Of a DNA stretch of 64,000 nt, positions 45,127 to 52,541 are shown in pieces. The stretch is from JBNKHG01 sp050290225 (GTDB lineage Bacteria; Pseudomonadota; Gammaproteobacteria; Pseudomonadales; Cellvibrionaceae). A program made the translations under genes and the position numbers. The stretch spans positions 1 through 64,000 of the forward strand of contig JBNKHG010000025.1 in NCBI GenBank assembly GCA_050290225.1. The letters are read 5' to 3'. The first letter of the stretch is position 1. Each line of letters starts with the position of its first letter. Below the pieces are notes generated by a model. That model saw only the letters and a list, made by a program, of their open reading frames with translations. It ran no database searches and was not told the DNA's origin.

Positions 45127-45758
45127 AATGGCTCGTACTTGACGGTACAGCCGTGCGCCCGGGTTTCAGCAGGGGATACCGGTTTGCCGTCCAGGGTTGC
45201 GGTCACCGCGTCGCGCACATAGAACCGGGTGGGCTTGCCATTGATATGACGGACTTCGCCGTTGTGGGTCATTCTTGCCGGCGAATTATGCAGCAGCCCC
45301 ATATAGACCAGTTTCCGATCTTTGTTGAAAACGAAATACTCCGGTGTTCGAGTGGCACCCAATTGGCGCCCCAGTTCCTGGCTTTCGTCGTAAAGGTAGG
45401 TGAAGTTATAGCCCTGTTTATCGGCGTGTCGCTTCATCGCCGGCAGTCGATCGTCTTCGCGGTGATTGACGCTGAAACCCACTACGCGGACATCCCGGTT
45501 TTTAAACGACTCGACCAGCGCCACCAAATCCGGATCCATACCCCTCACCCAGGGGCAGTGATTGGCGAGCGACACCAGCACCACCACCGACTCAGTCAGG
45601 TCCTTACCCGAGAGTTTACCGCCGGAGGTGGTGGGTAAATTCGAAAACGCTGGCATGGGGTCACCGACACTCAGGATGGCGTTATAGCTGCCGGCACTGA
45701 TATTCATCGCACCCAGCAATAATGAGCAGGCAATGAGTTTAGCGATCATCCATCTCAT
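45123..45758 (-). CDS. exported AhpC/TSA-like redoxin
   Basis: The 211-residue protein has a signal peptide (cleavage near NISA-GSYN). It has the peroxiredoxin/thioredoxin fold: VVLVSLANHCPWVRGMDPD with a single active-site Cys in NHCPWV, followed by VVGFSVNHRED. TPEYFVFNK is the cis-Pro strand. One more Cys lies near the C-terminus (HGCTV). It may form a resolving or lipoprotein-like contact, but this is not a lipobox. It is first of the pair with the TlpA-like gene. A LexA box lies 82 bases upstream of its start. Confidence 0.82.
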   Translation of the reverse strand: MRWMIAKLIACSLLLGAMNISAGSYNAILSVGDPMPAFSNLPTTSGGKLSGKDLTESVVVLVSLANHCPWVRGMDPDLVALVESFKNRDVRVVGFSVNHREDDRLPAMKRHADKQGYNFTYLYDESQELGRQLGATRTPEYFVFNKDRKLVYMGLLHNSPARMTHNGEVRHINGKPTRFYVRDAVTATLDGKPVSPAETRAHGCTVKYEPL

Positions 45759-45839
45759 AGTGTTTCTCCCGAACCCGATTCAAAGCGGTTAGTTAGACCT
45801 CAAAGGGGCAAAAATGTTGGTGCTCAATGGACTTAAAAA

Positions 45840-45859
45840 TACTGTATTTATATACAGTA
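45840..45859. promoter_or_regulatory. LexA (SOS) box
   Basis: TACTGTATTTATATACAGTA differs from the E. coli consensus at one position, the best match in the window. It overlaps a plausible plus-strand -10 element (TATACA), and the unknown gene at 46033 is the likely target. The redoxin gene on the other strand is the alternative target. Confidence 0.85.
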
Positions 45860-46032
45860 TTTTGCTAATGTGGTATATGTGGTCTGGTCAGTACCTCATT
45901 GCGGCGAAATGTAAGGTTGCGGCCAACGGCTAGCTGCCAACTGTTAGCTGTTGGCTGTTAACTGAAGAGAATCGTTGGCTTGGTTGTTCATCCAGCGTAT
46001 CAATAATCTTAACGGACAATTGGAGTGTCGAT

Positions 46033-46521
46033 ATGGTTAGGTGCGGTTCTGAAGCAACGGGGGTAGAGGTTCATTACCCGGTGCAAAAACACTTTCAGCC
46101 CCTCTGCGATAGCCGGGCAGGCGTCAGTGCCGGTGCGGCCAACGATGGAACCTGTTATCCGGTTTCACCGGGAAGGGGGTTTGATACTTCTGCGTGTGAA
46201 GTGCGTGAGCCGGATTCGAAGCCCTATGACGTGTTGGACGAGTCGCCTGCGAAAGATGAGTCGTCATCTGCTTCAAACAAGGAGGTGCTTACCTTAAAGC
46301 TGCTTCGCCTGGCGGACAACTTAAACGATGCGGTCGCCGCCCACTGTTTTTACCGTGATGCGGTCATGGCGCTGATGGCGCAGTCTTCAGAGACTGAAAC
46401 CAGATCCCTCCAGGGGCTGAGGGTAACCGGTCTATGGTTAAAGCATCAGGATGAGGGCATGATAGCGGTACTGGATCAAATCCGCGCCTGGGTGCGCGAG
46501 ATCGACGAAAGTAGTCTCTAG
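46033..46521 (+). CDS. hypothetical protein downstream of a LexA box, 162 aa
   Basis: The start at 46033 has GGAG about seven bases upstream. The first 85 residues are low in predicted structure (Gly, Ser, Pro, Asp and five Cys). Residues 90-160 form a helical segment (LKLLRLADNLNDAVAAHCFY, QGLRVTGLWLKHQDEGMIAV). No family is recognised. The LexA box 173 bases upstream suggests SOS induction. No membrane segment or signal is seen. It may be a checkpoint or repair accessory protein, but nothing in the sequence proves this. Confidence 0.65.
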   Translation: MVRCGSEATGVEVHYPVQKHFQPLCDSRAGVSAGAANDGTCYPVSPGRGFDTSACEVREPDSKPYDVLDESPAKDESSSASNKEVLTLKLLRLADNLNDAVAAHCFYRDAVMALMAQSSETETRSLQGLRVTGLWLKHQDEGMIAVLDQIRAWVREIDESSL

Positions 46522-46757
46522 CGCCGATACGCACTATGCGTCAGATCTGTCACTATCGCGTATAGGGATCCTGTTTATCCTTTGCGGTTATAAAAAGTAA
46601 CAAGGTTTCTACAGAAACAAAGCTAAGCGCTTTTGCTGGGAAACTTCTATATTTTAGCGTGGGCAACGTATATTTGAGGGCAGGCAAAACCGAGGCCGGT
46701 TAGAAAACCGCTTAAAGAAACTGTTTAAAGAAACTGTTTAAAGTGCCTGGGAGCTAT

Positions 46758-47717
46758 ATGACGAGTATGCTATCAAAATCGCCCAAACTGCGGGCATGTT
46801 TGTCCGTTTTGGCGTGTTTATCCGCCGTTTGCGCGACTGCCCAAACCTACGACCTGCCCCCTGCAGGCGAAGCTTTGGTGGGCCAGGTGCGCATCGTGAA
46901 CAGCCATTGGGAAGATACCCTGCCGGAAATCGCCCGCGCGTACAATCAGGGTTATAAGGAGATCACCATCGCCAATCGCTCGGTGGATGTACTCTTGCCC
47001 GGGGAGGGCACCCCGGTGAAAATTCCATCCCTGTATATACTACCGGATGCGCCGCGTCGGGGACTTGTGCTGAATCTCGCGGAACTGCGGCTATACCACT
47101 TTCCCAAATCCGATGCCGGCGAAGTCAGGCAGGTGAATACCTACCCGGTGGGTGTCGGTCGGCTCGATAATAAAACCCCGCTCGGACCGACACAGGTCGT
47201 GGAAAAGCGGCAAAACCCCACTTGGATTATTCCCAAAAGTCTGTTGCGTGAGTATCAGGCGGAAGATCCGGATTTTCCGGCCCTAATGCCGCCAGGGCCG
47301 GACAATCCACTGGGAGACTTTGCGCTGCGCCTGTCTCTCCCCGGTTATCTCATGCACGGCACTAACAAGCCCTATGGCGTTGGCATGTATTCCAGCCATG
47401 GCTGCGTGCGGCTGTACCCGGAGGACATCGAAGTGCTTTACCACAGTGTGGACCCGGGAACCCCGGTATATATCGTCAATCAACCCTATAAGGCTGGCTG
47501 GCGCGACGATACGCTCTTTCTTGAAGTTCATCCGGACGCATACGGGCCGGAAAATACAGAAGATGCCACCCGGCTGATCAACAGTATCATCAGGGCCACA
47601 AAGGCCAGGCCCGCCGACATCGACTGGCCTGCTGTGGATGCCGCCGTGCGTCAGGCAGAGGGGCTGCCCGTCGCCATCGGCCGGCTCAAATCAACACAGG
47701 CGGAAGGGGATGTGTAA
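46758..47717 (+). CDS. L,D-transpeptidase (YkuD/ErfK family)
   Basis: The start is at 46758 (MTSMLSKSPKL) after GGGAG; 319 residues, with a signal peptide ending near CATA-QTYD. Residues 35-85 resemble a LysM-like/ErfK N-terminal part. The YkuD domain has HGTNKPYGVGMYSSHGCVRL (about 195-215), with the catalytic Cys in SHGCVR. Enzymes of this type cross-link peptidoglycan or attach Lpp-type lipoproteins to it. It is convergent with an Lpp-like lipoprotein gene whose product ends in Lys, ten bases away. Confidence 0.93.
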   Translation: MTSMLSKSPKLRACLSVLACLSAVCATAQTYDLPPAGEALVGQVRIVNSHWEDTLPEIARAYNQGYKEITIANRSVDVLLPGEGTPVKIPSLYILPDAPRRGLVLNLAELRLYHFPKSDAGEVRQVNTYPVGVGRLDNKTPLGPTQVVEKRQNPTWIIPKSLLREYQAEDPDFPALMPPGPDNPLGDFALRLSLPGYLMHGTNKPYGVGMYSSHGCVRLYPEDIEVLYHSVDPGTPVYIVNQPYKAGWRDDTLFLEVHPDAYGPENTEDATRLINSIIRATKARPADIDWPAVDAAVRQAEGLPVAIGRLKSTQAEGDV

Positions 47718-47727
47718 ACGCCAGCTT

Positions 47728-47994
47728 TTATTTACTCATATTGCGCTCCAGCATGCGTTGCATTTTTTCACTATTCTCATTGCAACACATCTGCGCTTGC
47801 TGGGCCTCGCGAAGTGCCTGCTCGGCCTTGGCCTCGGCTGCCTCCGCCATGGATACGGCCCGGTTGGCAGCCTCCATCGCTCGCTCCGCCGCTGACTTGG
47901 CTTCGTTGATTTCCGACGTGGAGGCGCAGCCTGTAACCAATAGCGCCGAAGCCACAATGATCAGCAAATTTTTGCTAACGACTGTTGTTCTCAT
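47728..47994 (-). CDS. Lpp/OprI-like alanine-zipper lipoprotein
   Basis: The 88-residue protein has a lipobox LLVTGCA (Cys at 23). A coiled-coil of alanine-rich heptads follows (INEAKSAAERAMEAANRA, AEAAEAKAEQALREA). The C-terminal residue is Lys (ERNMSK), as in Braun lipoprotein, where that Lys is linked to peptidoglycan. It is therefore a candidate major outer-membrane lipoprotein. Two adjacent Cys (MCCNEN) in the stalk are unusual. It is convergent with the L,D-transpeptidase gene. Confidence 0.9.
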   Translation of the reverse strand: MRTTVVSKNLLIIVASALLVTGCASTSEINEAKSAAERAMEAANRAVSMAEAAEAKAEQALREAQQAQMCCNENSEKMQRMLERNMSK

Positions 47995-48493
47995 TTTTCA
48001 CTTACTCCACCGAGAAAATTACGCATAACGTGACACCAGCCCGCTGTTCAATTCTCTCCCAGTGCAATTTCAGGTGAGAATTTGTTCTTCAACGGCCTGC
48101 TAATGCAAGTCTAGATTAATATTGTCAGTTTAAAAGGGATGATTCACCTACAACGCAGCCGCAGTTCCCGGGTACTACCCCGATCCCACGGATACACAGT
48201 TAATAGCGATAGGCTGTTGGCGAGTTGCGAGAGAATAGCCCGGCTTCCAAGGAAACTGGATGCGTAAAACGCTTCGGTAGCATTATGAATTCCGATTATT
48301 TGATAGGGCATAGGACGAGGCTGGCCGCTGTAACCCCTTGAATTGGCTCAGTTATTAGGAAATTCTATCTCGCTCCTCTCGCTGAATTACAATAACTCTA
48401 TGATTTATATCAATTTTTCCAATTCATCATTAGTATAGGGTGTCGTATATTTGTATAGAGTGCTGTCTTATTTTTGTACGATGAGGGTAGGTC
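47995..48493. other. 499-bp gap with AbiE operator-like repeats at its end
   Basis: Most of the gap shows nothing recognisable. At its right end, 48441-48480, two 18-base direct repeats with a 23-base period (TGTCGTATATTTGTATAG and TGTCTTATTTTTGTACG) precede the AbiEi gene. Confidence 0.4.
48441..48480 (+). promoter_or_regulatory. direct repeats, candidate AbiEi binding site
   Basis: Two imperfect direct repeats of TGTC-(G)TATATTTGTAYAG spaced 23 bases apart end 14 bases before the AbiEi start. AbiEi antitoxins autorepress by binding repeats upstream of their operon, so this is a reasonable candidate. Confidence 0.4.
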
Positions 48494-48898
48494 ATGAAAA
48501 CGCTGGAAAGCAAAATCAGGTACAGGGTAACCCGGTGTAAGGATTCTGTCTTTACACCCAGGGATTTCTTTGACCTGTCAGACCGTGATCAGGTAGGCCG
48601 CGTTTTACGCAAGTTGGTGGCTGACCAAGTGCTGATCAAGCTGGGTTATGGCTTATACGCCAGAACCCGCACCTCGTCATTGACCGGGAAGGTGATACCG
48701 GAAAAGAGCCTCCCGGAGTTAGCCAAAGAAGCGCTGACCAAGCTTGGCATCCCTGTCGTACAGGCCAGTGGCGAAAAGGAATACAATCGCGGTAACACCA
48801 CACAAGTGCCAACGGGACGCGTGATCGGTGTAAAGGGGCGCGTTTCGCGCAAAATAGGGTACAACGGAAAGTACATTACACTGGAACATGTCTCTTGA
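48494..48898 (+). CDS. AbiEi-type antitoxin (DUF6088)
   Basis: The 134-residue protein has an N-terminal winged helix (SVFTPRDFFDLSDRDQVGRV, LRKLVADQVLIKLGYGLYA) typical of AbiEi antitoxins, which repress their operon. The C-terminal part (NRGNTTQVPTGRVIGVKGR) matches the DUF6088 family. Its gene overlaps the toxin gene by 11 bases, so translation is coupled. It forms a type IV-like toxin-antitoxin pair with AbiEii. Confidence 0.85.
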   Translation: MKTLESKIRYRVTRCKDSVFTPRDFFDLSDRDQVGRVLRKLVADQVLIKLGYGLYARTRTSSLTGKVIPEKSLPELAKEALTKLGIPVVQASGEKEYNRGNTTQVPTGRVIGVKGRVSRKIGYNGKYITLEHVS

Positions 48899-49715
48899 TA
48901 CGCAAACGATTGAAGAAGCGGCTATTGAGCTTGGTGTCGATCCCTCCTTTGTGGAGAAGGATTGGTACGCTGTGCAGGTGCTCGAAGCGATAGCCGCGTT
49001 CTCCCATTCATTGATAAAGCCGATTTTCTCCGGCGGGACCAGCCTGTCTAAGGGCTATGGCCTATTACAGCGTTTTTCCGAAGATTTAGATTTCCGGGCT
49101 TTGTACCTGGGTGGCACCACACCCAATAAAGCAGCCAGAAGAGCGTTTAGAAACGACACCTTCAAAGCGGTTAAGGCCGTCGATGGCATTGGCCTTGATG
49201 AAAAAGCCATGGACGCGGGCAGTAACTATTTTAAGGTGCCCCTGTCATACCCCAATCAGTTTGATTTGCCGACTTCTCTGAGGCCGGACCTCCAACTTGA
49301 ATTCAGCTATACCCAGCCACAGCGTGAGTCGGAAACCAAACCCATAGCTCCGATTATTGCTCAATTGGGGGGTGAAGAACCCGCCTGTGAGATCGCGTGC
49401 CTGTCCTGTATCGAGACGGCAGCCGATAAATTCAGTGCTTTGGTGTGGCGTGTGATCAAAAGAGGCAGGGAAGATAAAAGTGATGATCCATCCATGGTAA
49501 GGCATCTGCATGACCTTTACGCGCTCGGATCGATTGTGGAGGTGCAGGTGGTTGATTTTCGTGCTTCAGTGGGTTCCGCGTTTGAGATGGATATGCAGTC
49601 GGGCCCGAGAAAGCTGGATGCCGGGTTGGCAGAATCAGCAGCGACAGCGCTTGCGGCTTTGAAAAATGACGATTTATATCAAGAAGAATATGACCGCTTT
49701 GTTGCCGCAGAATGA
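48888..49715 (+). CDS. AbiEii/AbiGii nucleotidyltransferase toxin
   Basis: The 275-residue protein has the AbiEii nucleotidyltransferase signature: FSGGTSLSKGYGLLQRFSED followed by LDF (residues 46-70), which holds the GGTxLxK and DxD-like parts. The C-terminal region includes the conserved KRGREDKSDDPSMVRHLHDL. AbiEii toxins transfer nucleotides to RNA (tRNA acceptor ends in studied homologues) and give abortive phage resistance. Translationally coupled to the antitoxin. Confidence 0.9.
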   Translation: MSLDTQTIEEAAIELGVDPSFVEKDWYAVQVLEAIAAFSHSLIKPIFSGGTSLSKGYGLLQRFSEDLDFRALYLGGTTPNKAARRAFRNDTFKAVKAVDGIGLDEKAMDAGSNYFKVPLSYPNQFDLPTSLRPDLQLEFSYTQPQRESETKPIAPIIAQLGGEEPACEIACLSCIETAADKFSALVWRVIKRGREDKSDDPSMVRHLHDLYALGSIVEVQVVDFRASVGSAFEMDMQSGPRKLDAGLAESAATALAALKNDDLYQEEYDRFVAAE

Positions 49716-50157
49716 AAACGTGGATTTGTTGTTGGCACTGCCGCCAATAGACCGTACTGATTCCAAAACAGACAAAAAAGTGCTGAAAACTGGTCAGAAG
49801 TCTCCTCATTTGAATAATTTCAGCCTTTTTCTAAGCCTTTCTGACAGAGTTTATAAGTGGCAAATAGATTTTTTCTTTGAACCTCATACGACCAAAGTGA
49901 TATGGGGTATGCACAGAATTGTCTATATTTTTACCCATGCATCCTCAAATCTTTCGCTTTATTTTGACATCGAATTAAAGGAGCGGTTTGTGAATGAGTC
50001 TACAGGTGGAAGACCTATTCCGACTACGACGAAAATCACTAAAGATAGAATTTTCATTCCTGTCATCGACGAGCTGGGTTCATATTTTGATATTCACGAA
50101 GGTCGAAAGGAGTTCTATGTGAGGCACGATATCATGACTGATTTCCAAAAGAATTAG
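49690..50157 (+). CDS. hypothetical protein beside AbiE, 155 aa
   Basis: This frame overlaps the end of the toxin gene by 26 bases, with AAGAAG just upstream of its ATG (49690; 49666 is an alternative giving 163 residues). The sequence is AT-rich and shows strands such as DRVYKWQIDFFFEP and SNLSLYFDIEL, with no membrane segment. The family is not recognised. Its position makes it a possible third member of the toxin-antitoxin operon or an accessory defence gene. Confidence 0.55.
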   Translation: MTALLPQNENVDLLLALPPIDRTDSKTDKKVLKTGQKSPHLNNFSLFLSLSDRVYKWQIDFFFEPHTTKVIWGMHRIVYIFTHASSNLSLYFDIELKERFVNESTGGRPIPTTTKITKDRIFIPVIDELGSYFDIHEGRKEFYVRHDIMTDFQKN

Positions 50158-50414
50158 TGTCACAAGTTAAAAAGCCAATGAATAGCTATCAAAGATGTAA
50201 GCTTTAGTGTGATAGCGGTTAGTATGGGAATCAATCGTTTTCAATCCGACGCCAGTGCGTCTAATAGGAGTACTCCTTAGATCAATGGGGTCAGAGTCAT
50301 TGATGTTGTTTGACAAAAAGGTTAGTCTGCCTCTTTGTTTTTTCTAACACAAAATGGTAGTGTTCAAAATTCCGTGTCATTTCTTTAAACTTCAACAACA
50401 AAAAGAGATGATAC

Positions 50415-50687
50415 ATGAAAGATACCATCAATTTCGACATGGATGCTGCCATCAAGGCGTTGCGTGAAGGTAAAGACCTCAGCGGTAAAGATGGCGTCCT
50501 CACCCCTCTCATCAAGCAACTTACCGAAGCGGCCATGCAGGCCGAGCTGAAAACGCCTCGAGATCGCGCTGGCACTTTTGAGCCCCAGATTGTCAAAAAA
50601 CACCAAACCTATCTCACTGATGAACTGGAGCGTAAAGTCATTGCTCTGTTCGCGCTTGGCAAGGTACCAGTGCAGGTACAGGGTTGA
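50415..50687 (+). pseudogene. IS256 (mutator) transposase remnant, internally deleted
   Basis: The 90-residue frame has the start of an IS256-type transposase (GVLTPLIKQLTEAAMQAEL), then jumps directly to ETPRDRAG-like sequence (KTPRDRAGTFEPQIVKKHQT, YLTDELERKVIALFALG) and ends. In intact transposases roughly 30 residues separate AEL from the TPRDRAG block, so an internal in-frame deletion is present, and the catalytic domain is missing altogether. No flanking inverted repeat was traced with confidence. The gap 50158-50414 contains a partial match to the dispersed repeat (near 50255-50280). Confidence 0.85.
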
Positions 50688-50791
50688 ATTTTTGTGATCA
50701 AGAAATGGGGGGCATTTAGTCGTTAGCCTGAATGGCAGGTTAATAGATGATGCAAGGGCGCTAACAATCCAACCACTAGAACACAATGTTA

Positions 50792-51526
50792 TTAGGCGAC
50801 TTCGACATTCGCTTCAGTTTCTGCTGCCAATTGTTGTTGAATCAGCGTTAAGGCCTCGGTTTGAATACTTCGCGAGGTGGCGTGAGCCAGTTTGGGGCGC
50901 TTTTTGGCGATGGCTTCGTAAATTGCCCTGTGGTCATCGTAGCTGGCTGCGGAAACACCTTTGATGTGGTTGGTAAAACGAATGCTTACCCTAAGGGCGG
51001 TTTCAATAAAACTGCGCAGCTGGATGAAAAACGGATTGCCGCTGGCGAGCAATAAGCTGGTATGGAAAGCGATGTCGGCTTCCAGGGCGTCATCCAACCC
51101 TGCTTCCGCGTTTTTCATGCGTGATAGAGCGTCTTCTACGAGCCGAATTTGAGCTTCGTTCCCATTGGTGGCAGCAAGGGCAGCGGCTTCAGACTCAATC
51201 GCCAGGCGCAACTGCAAGAACTCCGAGAGCATCTTTAATGAAGTCTTTCCTGCCAGAATCCATTTCAACACATCGGTGTCAAACATGTTCCAGTTGCTTT
51301 GGGGTAGGATGCGGATGCCTTGTCGGGGGCGGGAGGTGAGCATTCCCTTAGCAGTAAGCATCTTCACCGCTTCCCTGGTCGCGCTACGGCTAACATTAAA
51401 ATGCTCGCAGATCTCGGCTTCCGAAGGTAAGCCGTTTTCTTGAGAATATTTTCCCTGCACTATGGCGGAGCCAATATCGTGTGCTAGTTGGTGAGTCAGG
51501 TTATGATTCGATTTGATTTCATTCAT
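50792..51526 (-). CDS. GntR family regulator, FCD (FadR-like) subfamily
   Basis: The 244-residue protein has a winged helix (LPSEAEICEHFNVSRSATRE, residues 33-52) followed by the wing RPRQGIRIL. The FCD effector domain occupies about 95-235, with metal-binding-type residues in DIAFHTSLLLASGN. Such regulators respond to sugar acids or sugars. Located at the end of the galactoside locus in the same orientation, it is the likely local repressor or activator. Candidate AT-rich sites lie upstream of this gene, the TonB receptor and the alpha-galactosidase gene. Confidence 0.9.
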   Translation of the reverse strand: MNEIKSNHNLTHQLAHDIGSAIVQGKYSQENGLPSEAEICEHFNVSRSATREAVKMLTAKGMLTSRPRQGIRILPQSNWNMFDTDVLKWILAGKTSLKMLSEFLQLRLAIESEAAALAATNGNEAQIRLVEDALSRMKNAEAGLDDALEADIAFHTSLLLASGNPFFIQLRSFIETALRVSIRFTNHIKGVSAASYDDHRAIYEAIAKKRPKLAHATSRSIQTEALTLIQQQLAAETEANVEVA

Positions 51527-51758
51527 TAGGCTCTACATCTCTAATGATCTAATTCGGTTAGTGCTCACCTTGCATAATAATATAAATAGGATATAAAAGA
51601 AAAGTGTTTAGTGCCAGATAGTATATAATATTGCTTTGATGGTAGTACTGTCGTAAGGCATCAGAAAAACAGTGGTACCTCCCTGTGAAGAGCTGGTTGG
51701 TTGTCACCTGTCCTGACATGCGCTAAGCCAAAAGCCAAGGGTTATCAATTGATTATTC

Positions 51759-52511
51759 TTAATCGGTATTGAGTTTAATTTGGACTGAGGTAATCAAATC
51801 ACCCGCTCGTTTATTTCTCAAACTGACTAAGCGATTCACTTGCCCAAGAGAGATGATCATGCCGTAGATAGGGCTCAGGTAACCCCTGCGGAACAGATCC
51901 AGTGAATTTTCGTCAGGCAGCGCCCTTAATTTTTCCTCACTGATGGTATACAGGCCAGACAGTGACGACTGGCCGCGATTGACGGTCGTCAACTGAACGG
52001 TTAAAGGTACAATGAGCTTGAGTTCGGTAATTTTGTTCACGAAGTGCTGTGTACTCACCTCGTGTTCGTAGAGTGTCGCCAGATAAGACTCTGCCTTTTT
52101 CAAATATGCCGTCTTGTTACCGTCTTTATCAAAAAGGGCTTCGCCTTCATTGCTGATATACTGGCTTTCCTCGTCAATGCATGGACCCAGAGAACCGTCG
52201 CCCTGGTTGCTTTCTCCTATCACAAAAGGCACGCGCTTGATGCTCATCGGGATGTAGGTGGTGTCCCAGGAATGGTCATTGTAAATGAGGTTTTCGGACT
52301 CAGCCAGACCGAACAGGGCAGTGCAGAAAAATCGACCGGAACGCGAATCCTTGGTCAGGACAACGGGGAAATTCAACGCGGCCTGGCCAATTTCGGCTGC
52401 CACGACCGTAGTGAGATTTTGGTTTGCGGCGTGAGCATGGCCCTGAGTGCTACTGATTTTGACTTGCTGGTGAGCCGATTTTTCTATGGGAACGATCTTC
52501 ATTTTGTACAA
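51759..52511 (-). CDS. SapC-like protein
   Basis: The 250-residue cytoplasmic protein matches the SapC family, first named from a Campylobacter S-layer export locus. The typical region is NFPVVLTKDSRSGRFFCTAL, then TYIPMSIKRVPFVIG and YISNEGEALFDKDG. In gammaproteobacterial and Caulobacter genomes it accompanies tryptophan-halogenase-like and TonB receptor genes. It lies 30 bases downstream of the halogenase-like gene. Its biochemical role is unknown. Confidence 0.88.
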   Translation of the reverse strand: MYKMKIVPIEKSAHQQVKISSTQGHAHAANQNLTTVVAAEIGQAALNFPVVLTKDSRSGRFFCTALFGLAESENLIYNDHSWDTTYIPMSIKRVPFVIGESNQGDGSLGPCIDEESQYISNEGEALFDKDGNKTAYLKKAESYLATLYEHEVSTQHFVNKITELKLIVPLTVQLTTVNRGQSSLSGLYTISEEKLRALPDENSLDLFRRGYLSPIYGMIISLGQVNRLVSLRNKRAGDLITSVQIKLNTD

Positions 52512-52541
52512 GCTCTATTTAGTTTGTCAGAAGCCTTTGGC

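Noticed and set aside
46680..46742. AAAGAAACTGTT short tandem repeat before the L,D-transpeptidase as an operator
   Set aside because: Simple 12-base duplication without dyad symmetry; no regulator site model fits.
48441..48480. Possible CRISPR-like repeats before AbiEi
   Set aside because: Only two short imperfect copies with no spacer structure and no cas genes.
50690..50800. Sequences resembling integron attC core sites (GCTAACAA, TTAGGC)
   Set aside because: The R and L boxes are not complementary with proper spacing, and no integron integrase or cassette array is present.
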